NCBI GenBank assembly: GCA_050084515.1
Contig: CM114275.1
Location: 13,020,001-13,084,000, forward strand
Source: Blasia pusilla
Lineage: Eukaryota; Marchantiophyta; Marchantiopsida; Blasiales
Length of the DNA: 64,000 bases
Direction of reading: 5' to 3'
The first letter of the stretch is position 1. The number at the start of each line of letters is the position of its first letter. The notes below the pieces were generated by a model. It was not told the DNA's origin. It made no database searches and saw nothing but the letters and a program-made list of their open reading frames with translations. Of this stretch, positions 51,575 to 62,260 are shown piece after piece. Position numbers and translations under genes: made by a program.

Positions 51575-51717
51575 CATTGTATGTTGTGTGGTTCTGTCCG
51601 TGGTGCGGCCACGATGCTAGTCTGTGATGGTTGTTCGAGAGGTTGGCATATGGGATGTCTGACGCCACCTCTCACTAGGGTTCCTCGGGGAGATGGATGT
51701 GCCCTAGATGTACATAG
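51575..51717 (+). pseudogene. copy P C-terminal PHD finger
   Basis: HCMLCGSVRGAATMLVCDGC is followed by SRGWHMGCLTPPLTRVPRG. After the loss of one base the next frame reads RWMCPRCT and TAG. This is a C4HC3 PHD zinc finger: Cys-x2-Cys, Cys-x2-Cys, His-x2-Cys, Cys-x2-Cys, with the conserved Trp two residues before the last Cys pair. PHD fingers commonly bind the histone H3 tail. It closes the pol frame in both P and M, where chromoviruses have a chromodomain. No separate start codon is evident, so it was probably part of integrase. Confidence 0.9.
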
Positions 51718-51893
51718 AGGAGATACTAGGTAGGTTTCGATCCCGATTTTTTCTCAAATATGGATGAGAGGAAGACCACTAACGATGGGGCCACACGAGC
51801 AGCCGACCTTCTTGCTCTTAGCATCCGAGAGATGTATGTCATGGTAGGTAGGGATAGATGGCTATCTGGAGTTAGAGGGACCTAACCACCAGC

Positions 51894-52668
51894 TAGGGGG
51901 GCGATTGGAGATATTTTGGTACTTCTTGTCTCGTTGTTGGATGCCATGAGTTAGCATGGGATCGTGCGTGTTTGTGTGTGTGTTCGGTGACAGCGATATA
52001 TGTTGTGTAGCGATGTGTATGCGCACGACAACTGTCACATCCTTTAGGATAGATAGGTGAGATCTAGTAGAGCATCTTCAAGAGTAGTGGAGGACAGGCC
52101 TAAGAGGTCGAGGATGATCTGCTGAGGCCCCGGGAAACCTGAGAGAGTAGGTTTCCCCTTCGTTTCGGCTCATTTGGAGCCATATTAAGGAACTTACTAT
52201 TTTAGGTAAGCACCATTTTGACTATATGATCGACTATCTATTTTTGGTAACTAGCCCTTGACATCAGGTCAAGAGCCAAGGAGGTGACTTGGGAGAATAG
52301 GTTACCATGGAGAGAGCTTGGGAGAGGGGAGGGGTATATATCCCAAGGAGAGAGAGCTTGAGAGCTCATTCTCTCTTTGTTGAACCTCTTGGCATGAGGT
52401 GATGGAGCTATGGTCCCTTGCCTTTTGAGTGTCATCCAAGCCTCTCATTAGGAGAGTGGGTTTGGTTTGACATGAGAGAGAGTGCACACCTTTGAGAGCT
52501 ATGGTGTGAGATTGTGTAGAGAGAGATTGGATCTTACTTTATTGGAGATATTTTCGTACTTCTTGTCTCGTTGTTTGGATGTCATGAGTTAGCATGGGAT
52601 CGTGCGTGTTTGTGTGTGTGTTCAGTGACAGCGATGTATGTTATGTAGCGATGTGTATGCGCATGACA
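51894..52668 (+). repeat. copy P 3' end: polypurine tract, B1-A2-B2
   Basis: Polypurine tract AGGGGGGCGA (about 51894-51904), B1 (51905-52030), 2-nt spacer AC (52031-52032), A2 (52033-52541) and B2 (52542-52668). B1 and B2 share TTGGAGATATTTT at the start and end GCGCACGACA and GCGCATGACA. The same order with the same 127-bp B length is found at copy M. The junction GACA-AC-TGTC looks like joined ends of a circular cDNA. Confidence 0.88.
52335..52380 (+). promoter_or_regulatory. gypsy LTR core promoter and self-primer sequence
   Basis: TATATAT at 52335-52341 lies 32 nt before CATTCTCTCTTTGT (52367-52380), the expected 5' end of the transcript. That 14-mer is complementary to the primer-binding site after A1. 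The position defines U3/R: R should start at about 52367. Confidence 0.65.
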
Positions 52669-53640
52669 TCACACAACCACCTCCCTAGCCCGGACTTGGG
52701 TCCCCCTAACTCTAGATAGCACACACATATCTACCTGACATGATATTCTACTCTATACACATCTAGCACCATTGGTGCCGTCATTCCCGTAACACTCCAT
52801 CACTAGAGCTACCCATCATGTTGATCCCTCTAAAGCGATCTAACACTCTCATACTGTGCTCCAAACGTTGTTACACGACACATGTGGTACCCGAAGATAT
52901 CAAGTCTCCACTTGAAGACCACAACCGTCACTTGACTTTGTTTGCTCCAAGATATAAACACGACTCCACGTCTGCCTCACGAGCCCGTCTACACTCTTCG
53001 CTTGTACCCGCAATGGTAAATAAATGTCTGCACCATGGGAAGAAACACTCATCCTAGGATATCTCTCAGTGGGACTATCCCCTACAAGAATGTCCTCCTC
53101 ATCTGTGCTCCTCTCCCATAACTCTCATAGTCAGCTAACGCCACATGTGAATGCTGCCAACATGGTCACCGTATCCTCATGTGGACCACCACCACTTCTC
53201 CTTGCAAATTCCACTATTAGATGGCTCACCCGTCCATCACCTAATCGTCATCCTAACCGATAAGAAATCGTCTCCTCCCAAAAATCAAGGATAAAACCAA
53301 GGGGGTAAATCACCGTACTTCCTACCAACACATCATACGTATGATGTGTCATACCATCGCACTATCCAACTCATGCTCTGGCTAGAGTCTAACGACTAAC
53401 GCCTATCGAGTCATGTACTACATGAGTGACACACCTCCAATAGAGGTATTTATCTGAAAGGGATAATGCTCAATATCGCCTTTTCATAACCGAGTTCGTA
53501 ACGCGAACGTGAAACACGCCGACTTCCCTAACATCAAGGGCCATGCTCCCGAATCAAGTAGGACATGCTACGGGTGGTACACCATACTTGTTGTGAACCT
53601 CATAACCAAACAACACCAAATAGGCGCCAAGAGGAACATC
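52669..53640 (-). pseudogene. copy T protease end and truncated methyltransferase start
   Basis: Near 53525-53575 the minus strand encodes VLLDSGAWPLMLGKS, the retropepsin site. Near 52820-52850 it encodes VLDRFRGIN, a diverged methyltransferase motif I (P has VLDLFGGIS). Immediately beyond, the sequence changes to the family's 3' non-coding end (CCCTAGCC, then CCCCCTAACTC, matching 30665-30720 of copy M). An internal deletion therefore joins motif I to the 3' end. Confidence 0.72.
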
Positions 53641-54625
53641 AGAACTCAAGTGGACTCACGCTGCGATGTTTGCGCTTTGGAAATGCGTTTGGAAAGGTCT
53701 CTTGGAAAAGTCCAAGAGACGAAATGCAGAACAGAGTTGTGCATTTCGTGCGTTAGTGGTTGCGACCACGAAACCTAGACCAAACGCGAGCCAAGGCTTG
53801 AGATGAGTTGAGTCTTGGAAGGTTGGTTGCGAAGGAGGTGAGAACCAGTTTTGGAACACGACTAGCGTTTGGGGAATTTGACTGTGTTTTGGACCATAAA
53901 GTTGAGCCCCAAGATGCGTTTGGGACAAATAAGGGAGCATTGGAAAGATTATCTTGAGATGCTTCCAACGCACTAAAGATCTCAGAAAATGCCTAAGTAC
54001 AGACTGAGATATTGGCCAAAAACGACTATGAGAGCAATCGGGTTGAGGGCCAATTGGAGAGGCCCGTGTGTCTTTCCCTAAAGGTAGGGGGACTCCGGAG
54101 ATCCCGGAAGTACTAGTAAGGGAGGAGTCTCTCCAAGATATCTTGGAACATGAATCCCCACTTTGAGCGCCAAACGGCGTCTTAGAGGCACGGGATGGAA
54201 CGGGAGTTTGGCGTTGGAACTCAAAACCCAAACCTGATCCAAGATAGTGGACTTTGTACACCACACTTGGATTCCAACCCGCGATTCACTTTGGGTGAGT
54301 CTCGGTTAGGGACTCACTGGATATCCATCGGACAATTGGAACCGCCATGCGCGAAACACCGTTTGAGGTTCTTGAACCGACCAGAAAGTCTGTCCCAAGT
54401 CTTTCGAGACTTGCCCGTGTTGTAAACCGCAAAACTAGGAAGGTTGAGCTTGATGAGAGACTGAGACGAGAACTCAGAAAGTTAGCCCGCTGATTGATCC
54501 AAGACCCGACTAACCACAGTGCGTGTTTGGATGGAGATCAGTGTTGAGAGCGTGACCTACTGAATGCACGCTTCCGCAACAACAAGATTAACGTTCAAGG
54601 AGAGTAGGCGCACAAAAATACTTGT
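53600..54625. repeat. unclassified insertion inside the copy T protease
   Basis: About 1 kb separates DNR...MFCLVSP (right, up to 54640) from the DSGA site (left, 53.57 kb), which are close together in copies M and P. Its right part (about 54365-54620) is similar to 58150-58405, in the same orientation. A 202-codon minus frame (53656-54264) resembles nothing I know. It may be a non-autonomous element; the ends are not resolved. Confidence 0.55.
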
Positions 54626-56760
54626 AGGACTAACCAAGCAAAACATTCTAGCTCGGTTATCCAAAAATACTACACCTGGTCTGATCATGGTTCGGTCTAT
54701 CATTGGCTTAGCTCGCATAACTACCAAATTTTCCGCTCCAAAATTCCATGATTTAGTGGAGGACATCCCGAGCATCTACTCCAAGGGTAGGTCTATCACC
54801 TCCTCAACCATCCGTGAATGAAAGACAGTCACCTATCCATGTTCACACAACATGATGGCTAGCCAAAACACCTCCGCAGGTCTAACTCCTACCGTCGCTA
54901 ACTTCATGGTGGAAATCAAGGAGTTTGGCTCTCCTTGGTGGCCATCTCCAACACCATGGTTGACACAGGCTCTACTCAAGCCGACATAGGATTTGTCTCT
55001 CCAACTCCTCGTGACGTCAATGTACCTGCCTCACTTGTGGGTACCACTCGTTGTCTAGGCACCATCGACGGTGTATGAAGTGTCTTTGACAAAGTAAACG
55101 ATTGTGGAGCCTTGGCATGCCGCCCATTAGTCCCCTCTTGTGGATTGATCTCCATCCCACCTCTTGGTGGCTTAGTCACGTACCCTTACAGCACCCAAAG
55201 TCACCACTACAACACCCTCTACCTAAGCCGCACTCCACATAAACCTCAAGCCCATATAATCATCCTCATATCCTGGTGGGATGTGGAGGCTAGAGCCACA
55301 CTAGCTACTCTTGGCTCCATGCCTGTCACTAGCTGCATGATTGTCATGGCAACAATTCTCTGTTCCAATTGATTGATGTGAGTAAGGAGCGCTGCATCGG
55401 GTGCACGTCCTCTATCTCCTCTAACTGGTGGTGGAACTCTACCACAACGATCATTGACTCCTCGATTTCCACCAACTCTCTCATCCCTATGCTCTTGGCC
55501 TACCTCTAACCGTAGTTCTCGATGAATATCAAAACACCTATCCCTAGTGTGACCATATTGGTGACAATGATCACACTGCAATTGTGGTGGGGCCATCCAA
55601 GGTGGCTCTTGAGCAATCAAAGGCACCCTCGGCCCACTACCATGTTGTGGGCAATTCCTCTGTCTATGAGGCTCACCACATGTCCAACAAGCCATCGCCG
55701 ATCCCTCTTGAATAACGTATGTTGGTACGGGATGTTGCCTCATCGGCTTACAATACCCGCCCTACTCTTTGGGCCCACCAACCTGCTCCCATGGTAGTGG
55801 TGCATGTTGGGGCACCTGTGGGGCTACTCCTACTTGTGGATCCGTTGAATCCCATGAAAATCTCATGGTCACCACCTGCTCCTCACTCATGTTGAGCTCT
55901 ACACACTCAAACAACTTGAAGACCACCTTAAATGTGGGCTTTGTAGTGTGAAGCAACATCACATCCCGGACTCTCCTCCATAGCTCTTGGTCAAAAACCC
56001 TGTACCAATATTGAACTGACTACGCCTCACTTGCTTCATATGTGGCAATGATCAATCGCCGCATGCGCGTGCAGGCCTCTCAATCTCAGACTCTCACTTG
56101 ATCTCCGCTTAAAATCATGTAGACTCTTCAACTTGTTTGTCCGCACGCCTTGGTTGCAACTCCTCAATTGTCAAAAGAACTCCACTATAGGACTAAAATT
56201 GGATGGCCCTCCACCACCAGAGGTCTCTATCATCTCCTTGCCCTCAGCGCCATCATCTCCATCTAGTCCTCGGGCTGATGGTGTAGGCCTCTCCGCCCTC
56301 ACTATTCTATCATACGTCTTGTGACCACTAGTGGACACATACCTTGGAGCCCAATACATCCTCCAAGTATCAATCTCGACTAAATGTAAAGACCAGAACT
56401 CCATATAGTCATCTATTGGAGGACCCTCCAGATGTTGGAACAAACCCTTCCATGCCATGAAGGGGTTGAACCTCGTAGGGGCTAGTATCTCCTGGAAGTC
56501 GCATTATGTGTCAAAATCTTGGATGAAGTCATCTAATAGACCCATGTCGACCATCTCCCTCCATGTGACACTGTTCTTGACTGCAATCTCGTCACCAAAC
56601 CCATTTTCTAGTGATGACGATCCAACTATGGATGGAAGTTGAGGTAGCTCCTTACTTGAAACCCCTTGAGATCTCACTCCACTTTGTGTCACACCACTAC
56701 TACTACTACTCAAACTACACCGTTCTTCCTAACCTTGGAAGAAGGTCCTGATGACAACCC
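54557..56760 (-). pseudogene. copy T gag and gag-protease linker
   Basis: Gag begins near 56713 (GVTQSGVRSQGVSSKELPQL) and includes GLFQHLEGPPIDDYMEFW. The two zinc knuckles are CWTCGEPHRQRNC (CX2CX3HX4C) and CDHCHQYGHTRDRC (canonical CX2CX4HX4C), both intact, at about 55560-55700. The linker near 54557-54800 reads MIRPGVVFLDN and matches the P/M segment before protease. Frameshifts occur between 55760 and 56460. The sequence is well diverged from P and M, so T represents a second lineage of the family. Confidence 0.8.
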
Positions 56761-57361
56761 TACCTCACATGCTCAAGCACTTAGACTCACTGAGAGTCTT
56801 CCACACTCCTCACTAGCTCACCTACGCTAATGCTAATCCCGTGATGACACACCCGGCCTCGCACATACTCAACACTAGGGCTCATTCTGAGCTTCCCAAA
56901 CTAGCTCACCTAAGCTTCTGACACTCTCTCTTAGGTCATACACGTGACCCCTACTCGGCAAACCACCCTATATCCACAAACATACTATACATGCAAGGAG
57001 CCTACACCCATCTAGCATAAGCTCTACCTAATATCCAACACCCTCAATGACATGAGACAAGTGTGAGGAAAGAGACTTGAATGGGTAACCTAAATATGCC
57101 CGCCATAAGCTACTGCAAGGTCAACAGTCATTGCTCCATGTGGTGCAGCAACCTCCGTGGCACGAAAATTTCCTCGAACAACAAGTTGACCCTCGCATCA
57201 ATAGATGTGGATTACCCGTTAGCATTAACGCATGCGTCTTTGCCACTAACACTTCCTTGCAAACCCTAGACACGGATTGCCCATCGCAACCACTAGTCAT
57301 GATTCACCATACCAACACCAAGTCGCGAACATCTCTCAAACCAACCTTAAAGCAAACCACA

Positions 57362-57551
57362 GATCTTTCTCATGTAAAAATGAGAGTAAAAATGGCTCAC
57401 ACGGCCTAAAACTCCATTCTTGAATCCACATCGGCATATCAAGCCTCACCCACGTTGCACCCTGCGCTATGAGGGAATCCGGATGCTATCGCCCTAGTTC
57501 CTACACACATAGGCAAGAGAGGTGCTCCAACCGCCCAACATGAGAAAGATG
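57362..57551 (-). promoter_or_regulatory. copy T primer-binding site and co-varying transcript start
   Basis: The minus strand has ACATGAGAAAGATC at the A1/internal border (57375-57362) and CATCTTTCTCATGT (57551-57538) within A1, downstream of a TATATAAGG box (about 57582-57574). Thirteen of 14 positions pair. The sequence differs from P and M at several positions, yet the pairing is kept. Confidence 0.7.
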
Positions 57552-57858
57552 GCTTGGAAAAGCCATCTCTCTCCCTTATATAGTCTTAGGAAGAGCCAAA
57601 AGGCTCTTCACCTAAAAATAGCCATCCCCATAGTAACCCGTATGCACAGGTTACCAGGGAACCCTTGACCTACTCAACAGGTCACCTAGATGTCAAAGAC
57701 CAAAATAGGAAAATCGTCAAAAATGACATTCTCGACAAAACAGACCTATCTTCAATCTCATCCAACACCTTAGGACCAATTTATACCCAAGATAGTATGT
57801 TAACTCTTTATGCCATCGACACGCTAGAATTCTACCTGTCGGCTAACTAAGATGTGAA
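57376..57858 (-). repeat. copy T 5' terminal repeat A1
   Basis: Diverged counterpart of A1 in copies M and P. It has the outer end TTTCACATCTTAG, a GGTTACC...GACCT block as in the other A repeats, and a TATATAAGG box. The outer end abuts AACTT, the duplication also present at the other end of T. Confidence 0.7.
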
Positions 57859-58120
57859 AACTTGAATCTAATACCCACTACAATGACTTTAGAATCCTCC
57901 ATGTTAACCTCCATCTCTTAGTGAAAAAACTTTCCAAAGTGTCGAGGTGTTTTTGTAAACTTATGGCATCCCATCCTAGTAATATGATATCATGTGCTTA
58001 CAAAAAAGTTTTGATAACAAAGTCTCCAAGCCTTATACCTTTACTTTCATATTCTTCCGACCACTTTTCAATGTCATCTATGAAAATTCCAAATAGAGTA
58101 GGGGAGAGTGGACAAACTTG
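57859..58120 (-). pseudogene. LINE reverse transcriptase core fragment
   Basis: The minus strand from 58120 reads QVCPLSPTLFGIFIDDIEKW, the highly conserved start of the LINE RT palm. It is followed by GIRLGDFVIKTFL, then AHDIILLGWDAISLQKHLDTL, in which the catalytic YADD is degenerate (AHD). It belongs to the same LINE as the fragment at 42230-43245; copy T split it. Stops and substitutions make it inactive. Confidence 0.8.
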
Positions 58121-58144
58121 AATGACTTAAATAGTACTCAAGGT

Positions 58145-58410
58145 ACTTGGACTATCTAGAAAGTTTATCCCAAGTCTAGAAAGACTTGCTTGTGTTCGAA
58201 AGTGAGGAGTTAAGACGTGTTGAGCTTGATGTATGGCCCGAGTTGAGAACTCGGGTAGTTGGAAGGCTGGTAGACTCAAACCAAGACTAATGAGAGTGTG
58301 TTTGGGTGCAAATCAATAGAGTAAGTGCGACCTACTGACCGTACACTTCCGCAACATCTGAGATTGACGCTCAAGAAGAGTAGGCCCACGACATATATCG
58401 TCTACGTGGA
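58145..58410. repeat. second copy of the repeat found in the copy T insertion
   Basis: Similar to 54365-54620: TCCCAAGTCT..., TTGAGCTTGATG, GCGACCTACTGA...CTTCCGCAAC and GAGTAGGC occur in the same order and spacing. No coding capacity was recognised. Confidence 0.65.
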
Positions 58411-58479
58411 CGTGCTTCCCTCCATCAAATATGATGCCAAGGAAACAATACTTCTAAGTTGTTAGTGTGGGTATCTGAC

Positions 58480-58690
58480 ATAGTCAAGTGCTGTCACTCC
58501 ACTAGGAATTTGTACTGAAAAAATTGACACATCCATTTCTAGACTACCATGCTTGTCTATAGGAGACCGCCTCCTCCTAATATTCCAAGATAAAACCCAT
58601 ACCGTACAACAAGGCTCCTTTTACCAAAATAACATAAGAGTCTATATCAATCACTATCGCCTTGACTAGTACCAATCATCTTCCCAAGGG
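58480..58690 (-). pseudogene. gypsy protease fragment, additional copy
   Basis: The minus strand encodes a degenerate version of the post-protease block: KAIVIDIDSYVILVKG, then LLYGMGFILEY. This matches AKAIVTDVESYDILVGG and LYPMGFSLDY of copy M. It is a short remnant of a further family member. Confidence 0.65.
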
Positions 58691-58699
58691 GAAATAGAC

Positions 58700-61240
58700 A
58701 CAGTGATGAGGGATAAAGATTGTCCTTCTTGGTTGTATTTGACCTTCCAAACCTATCCTCTTTGTCCCTTTCTTAGAACAGTGTATTGCATAAGTATTGA
58801 AGTACTAGTCAATATTTGTATTGTGCAATGTATGAGTAGTCAGTCAAATCATGAAATGATAAAAAATTATAATTCTTCCAAAATATGTAATAACATATAG
58901 AAAAGGAATAAAAAGTTAGGAGACATGAAAGAAGAACTTTATTTAAGAGGTATTTGAAGAAAAAAGGGAGAGTAGGAGAAATTTTCCAAGTATAAATAAA
59001 AAATTTAATACAAGAAAAACATTAAAAAGAAGCAAGATAAATGATCTAAATAGTATTTTAATTAAAACAAAATATAATAAATAAAGAAATAAAATGTACT
59101 CTTAATCCATCATAAGGTTTCTCTATTATGCATTATTTAAGAGATAAGAATTTCAATGGAAATTTTGATTTTGATTACTAAATATCTACCAGTAAGTGCC
59201 ATTTTTGCCCCAATGCATAGGTTTTGAAAATATTTGTTTCCTACAATAAACTCAATAACCATGCCATAAAAATTTATTTGTGGACCATACATAAATCAAA
59301 GCTTTAAAAAATTGTATACTCTAATTAGCATTTGTATTATTATGGGAAAATAACTTCTTGATTTTTAAACTCAAGTTCGATTGACATAGTTTTCTTATAT
59401 AAATTTTCTACTCAGAAATCAATATTATTATGAGATACACTAATCTCTCATTTAAATACCTTATAGGTCAATACGTGTCATCTATCCTATTTATATATGA
59501 TAGATGACACCTATGGAAGGATGGGGGGTCACTCTCTGTAGAATGTTAACACTCTTCAAAGTCTTTACATTCTATTAGAAGTGTAGCACTTACATGGGTA
59601 TAAGGAAAATGATTGGACCTTACATGGGTAAATGTTTTCAACAATACATTTTGTTTATGGAACTAAAGTCTTTTGGATTGAAGTAATTTCCATCCACACA
59701 ACATTGCATGCTTCGATGGTTTACTAAATGAGTTGTTAATAGAGTGATAATCTATATTATTATTGAAGAGTGTCCTTTTATTTTGCAAACTCTTCTCTTC
59801 ACTTTCACCCAATATGATCGTTCGCCTTCTGAATCAATAGAATCATTCAAAATTGATTTAAAATAACTCTTAAAAAATAAAAAATTTAATTAGGAGAAGT
59901 AATATAAAGAAGCAATCAGCCACCAAGTAGCTTTGTGGTTAAAAAATTTGGTGGAAGGAAGTTGGAGGAGACCAACTGTGGGCAAGCAAAACCAAAGCTC
60001 TGATCAACAACGCCAAAGCATAGGGTAAGATTCCACTCCAACTTCTGAATGGATTTTGCTCTCCTCTCTTGAATGGAGGTGCTTTTAGGATCAATTTGAT
60101 GTTGGCACATTGCAGCAAAGGGAAGCCCTTTCCTCTGCGAGAAAGGATCCAGACATTAAGAGAATTTTTTATGGAAGGATGGAAGTTACCATCCTTCCCC
60201 GCCTTTTTTACTTGATCTCCGGGCCTTCAATTCTTCCACCATCGCCACAAATCACAAGAGCAGCTTCTAAGAATTTCCTGCCCAAGGCTTCAATGAAATC
60301 TCTCAATATTTTGGAATTATTCAAGGGCTCCCTTAAATTCTTCTCAGTAAGTCCCTTATTTGGAAGATCCAACACTTCCATTTTTTCTGATCCACGTACA
60401 AATCACAAGCAATCTCATGTTGATCAACTTGCTCTAGATTAGTATGAGATCTAAGCTGGTTAGTTGGGTGGAATCGGTGGATACCATTACTGTAGTGCCG
60501 TGTTGGAATGAGGAAAATTGCTCCAAATTGAGTGCTAGCACAGAAAGGCATTTTTGAATGGAAGAAGGATAAGTTTGTTTACCGTCATGAGCATTGGATG
60601 AGAAGAGAAAGATGTTTAGATTGATGGATAAGGAAAAAATAACTTTGATTTGGGTGAGACAAAAAAAACACACCTGAGAATTGAAGAGAAGTTGCTTGAA
60701 CTCCTCTAAACATCAAATCTCCATAGAGAATGCGTAGTGGCAACTTAGCAACTGCAAAAGTTACGCGCAAAGCAAACGACACTCATTATCAGGAGGCACA
60801 ATGCAACTCAAGGAACAGAAATTTAAAATTTTAATATGAGAGAACATGCAATTCGTACATGATGGTGATGAACTTTAGAAGTAAAGCAAGAATGAGTAAG
60901 TCACTCACCTATCTTAATCGAGTAGAAGGACCAGTAGATGTGGAAAGGAATTAAAATTGTCTTCCAATAGTCATGTATAGAGGTACCAAACTGTACATTA
61001 GGGGGTGTCAACGATCCCCAGATAGAGTTTCTTGGGTGAAGGTATCAGATCCGAGACTAGCCCCAATTTCATTTTGGAAGAAGAAGGGGTAGCAAATTTG
61101 CAAGGAGACGCATCAAAGAGTTCGGAACTACTTTGGAAACCCAAACCCTTGTATCTATAACCAGAAATTGGAAGGAAAAAGGAATAGCAGGGAATTCAGA
61201 GCCTCTTGAGAATACCAAAATGGGAAGTTAAGGAGCTATC
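58700..61240. other. AT-rich intergenic DNA with a Helitron-like 5' end
   Basis: No gene was recognised. At 59751 the sequence TCTATATTATTATTG after A resembles the start of the Helitron at 29022. A downstream CTRR terminus was not identified. Confidence 0.4.
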
Positions 61241-61246
61241 CAATTC

Positions 61247-62260
61247 TCAACTGGCAAAAGCCCCGTTGGGCCAATTCCAGGTGCCCAAGAATCCCCGGAT
61301 AGGGGGATCTTTAACACCGCATGTTGTGGTTAAACCAGGGTACCAAACTTTTGGGGGGGGGAAGGGTGATATGGAGCGCAAGACCTCTAGACTATTGATG
61401 AAGGATATTCTAGGAGATGGTGGAGCGCTAGCGCACATTTGATCAAGTTCATTAAATATAGATTTCCAAATAACCCATTGTCCTTCTTTAAACTCACTTC
61501 CCCTTTGTAACCTCTTTGTATCATAGAGTAGCTCCTGCTCTTCTAAATACAAATGTAGACAAAGAATTTCGAAGTTAGCTTAAGGCATGATTAGAAAATG
61601 TTTGGAAGTTAGCGGGTGGCATGTTTGGAAAATGAGAAAATCTCTTTCCTTAATCTTGCAAATAGTGATACACTTCCAACAATGCAAAAATAATGATATA
61701 AGCATCGGCAAGAAGATCAAGAATTCCTATTTGATGCAATAATCTGATCGTGGAAAAAGATAGATATCATGATTAGCTCATTTCATGTTGAATAGAAAAT
61801 AGTATCAAGAAAGAAGCAATATTTGAAGAAGTAATACAAATGAAGATTTACCTCACATTGTTTATATAGATCTTCTATGAGTGGAACCAAAAATTGATTC
61901 TAGAGTGTAACAGATTAAGCAAATGTGTTGTCAGCTAAAATAATTGCAAATAGATAACAAAATGAAGCACCCTTACAAATTGCAGTACCTTCTTCAAAGT
62001 AAGAAAACACTTTATCATCCTCTAGAAATCCTAGTTGGATAGCAGCCTCGTGAAATGTTGGATGTACTATGCTATCCATAATTCTAAAGCATTCGTATGT
62101 TATAGCTCCTTGAACATGATGAAACAATAATCTCGGGGTCGGAAGCGTTGATCTTACAATGTTCAATTCCGAAGAAAGCCTACGGGGACTTACAAAGTTC
62201 ACACTTAGCCCACAAATTGTGTTGAGTAAGGATCGATGAGGACTCCTCTAGTTCCTAGTC
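61247..62260 (-). pseudogene. Helitron helicase N-terminal remnant
   Basis: At 62202-61915 the minus strand reads a segment with VHPTFHEAAIQLGFLEDDK, homologous to the block at 320-523 (VYPTFKEAAIQMGLLEEDM). At 61552-61450 it reads YLEEQELLYDTKR...EGQWVIWKSIFNELD, matching the segment preceding Walker A in the left Helitron. The helicase motifs themselves are absent. This is an old, truncated and independent Helitron copy. Confidence 0.75.

Larger units (their letters stand above)
43369..52668 (+). mobile_element. Ty3/gypsy copy P with DNA methyltransferase and PHD finger
   Basis: Plus-strand copy: A1 (43369-43627, internally deleted), primer site, leader, gag, protease, methyltransferase, truncated RT, RNase H, integrase, PHD finger, B1-A2-B2. 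It starts TGTCACGTCC and ends GCGCATGACA. No clear 5-bp target-site duplication is visible; ACATCA occurs close to both ends (43356-43361 and 52666-52671), which may or may not be meaningful. It lies in the 3' terminal part of copy T. Stops, frameshifts, a deletion of about 550 bp in RT and loss of the A1 promoter make it inactive. Its methyltransferase domain is the most complete in the window. Confidence 0.88.
43246..57858 (-). mobile_element. Ty3/gypsy copy T, deletion derivative, interrupted by copy P
   Basis: A minus-strand member of the same family. Its sequence is 43246-43368 plus 52669-57858; copy P (43369-52668) sits in between. The 5-bp duplication AACTT flanks it at 43241-43245 and 57859-57863. 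The left end starts TGTCGTAC (minus-strand GTACGACA, the B2 end). The right end is TTTCACATCTTAG on the minus strand, a diverged A1 start. It keeps gag, a protease that is split by another insertion, and the first methyltransferase motif. It then jumps to the 3' non-coding end, so RT, RNase H, integrase and PHD are missing. It could only have moved with help from relatives. Confidence 0.75.

Noticed and set aside
43356-52671. ACATCA near both ends of P as target-site duplication
   Set aside because: It does not abut the conserved TGTC and GACA termini and would require extra bases on the left, so it may be coincidence.
53656-54264. 202-codon minus frame inside the copy T insertion
   Set aside because: No domain recognised, and the related sequence at 58.15 kb covers only the part beyond this frame. 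I kept the region as a repeat, not as a gene.
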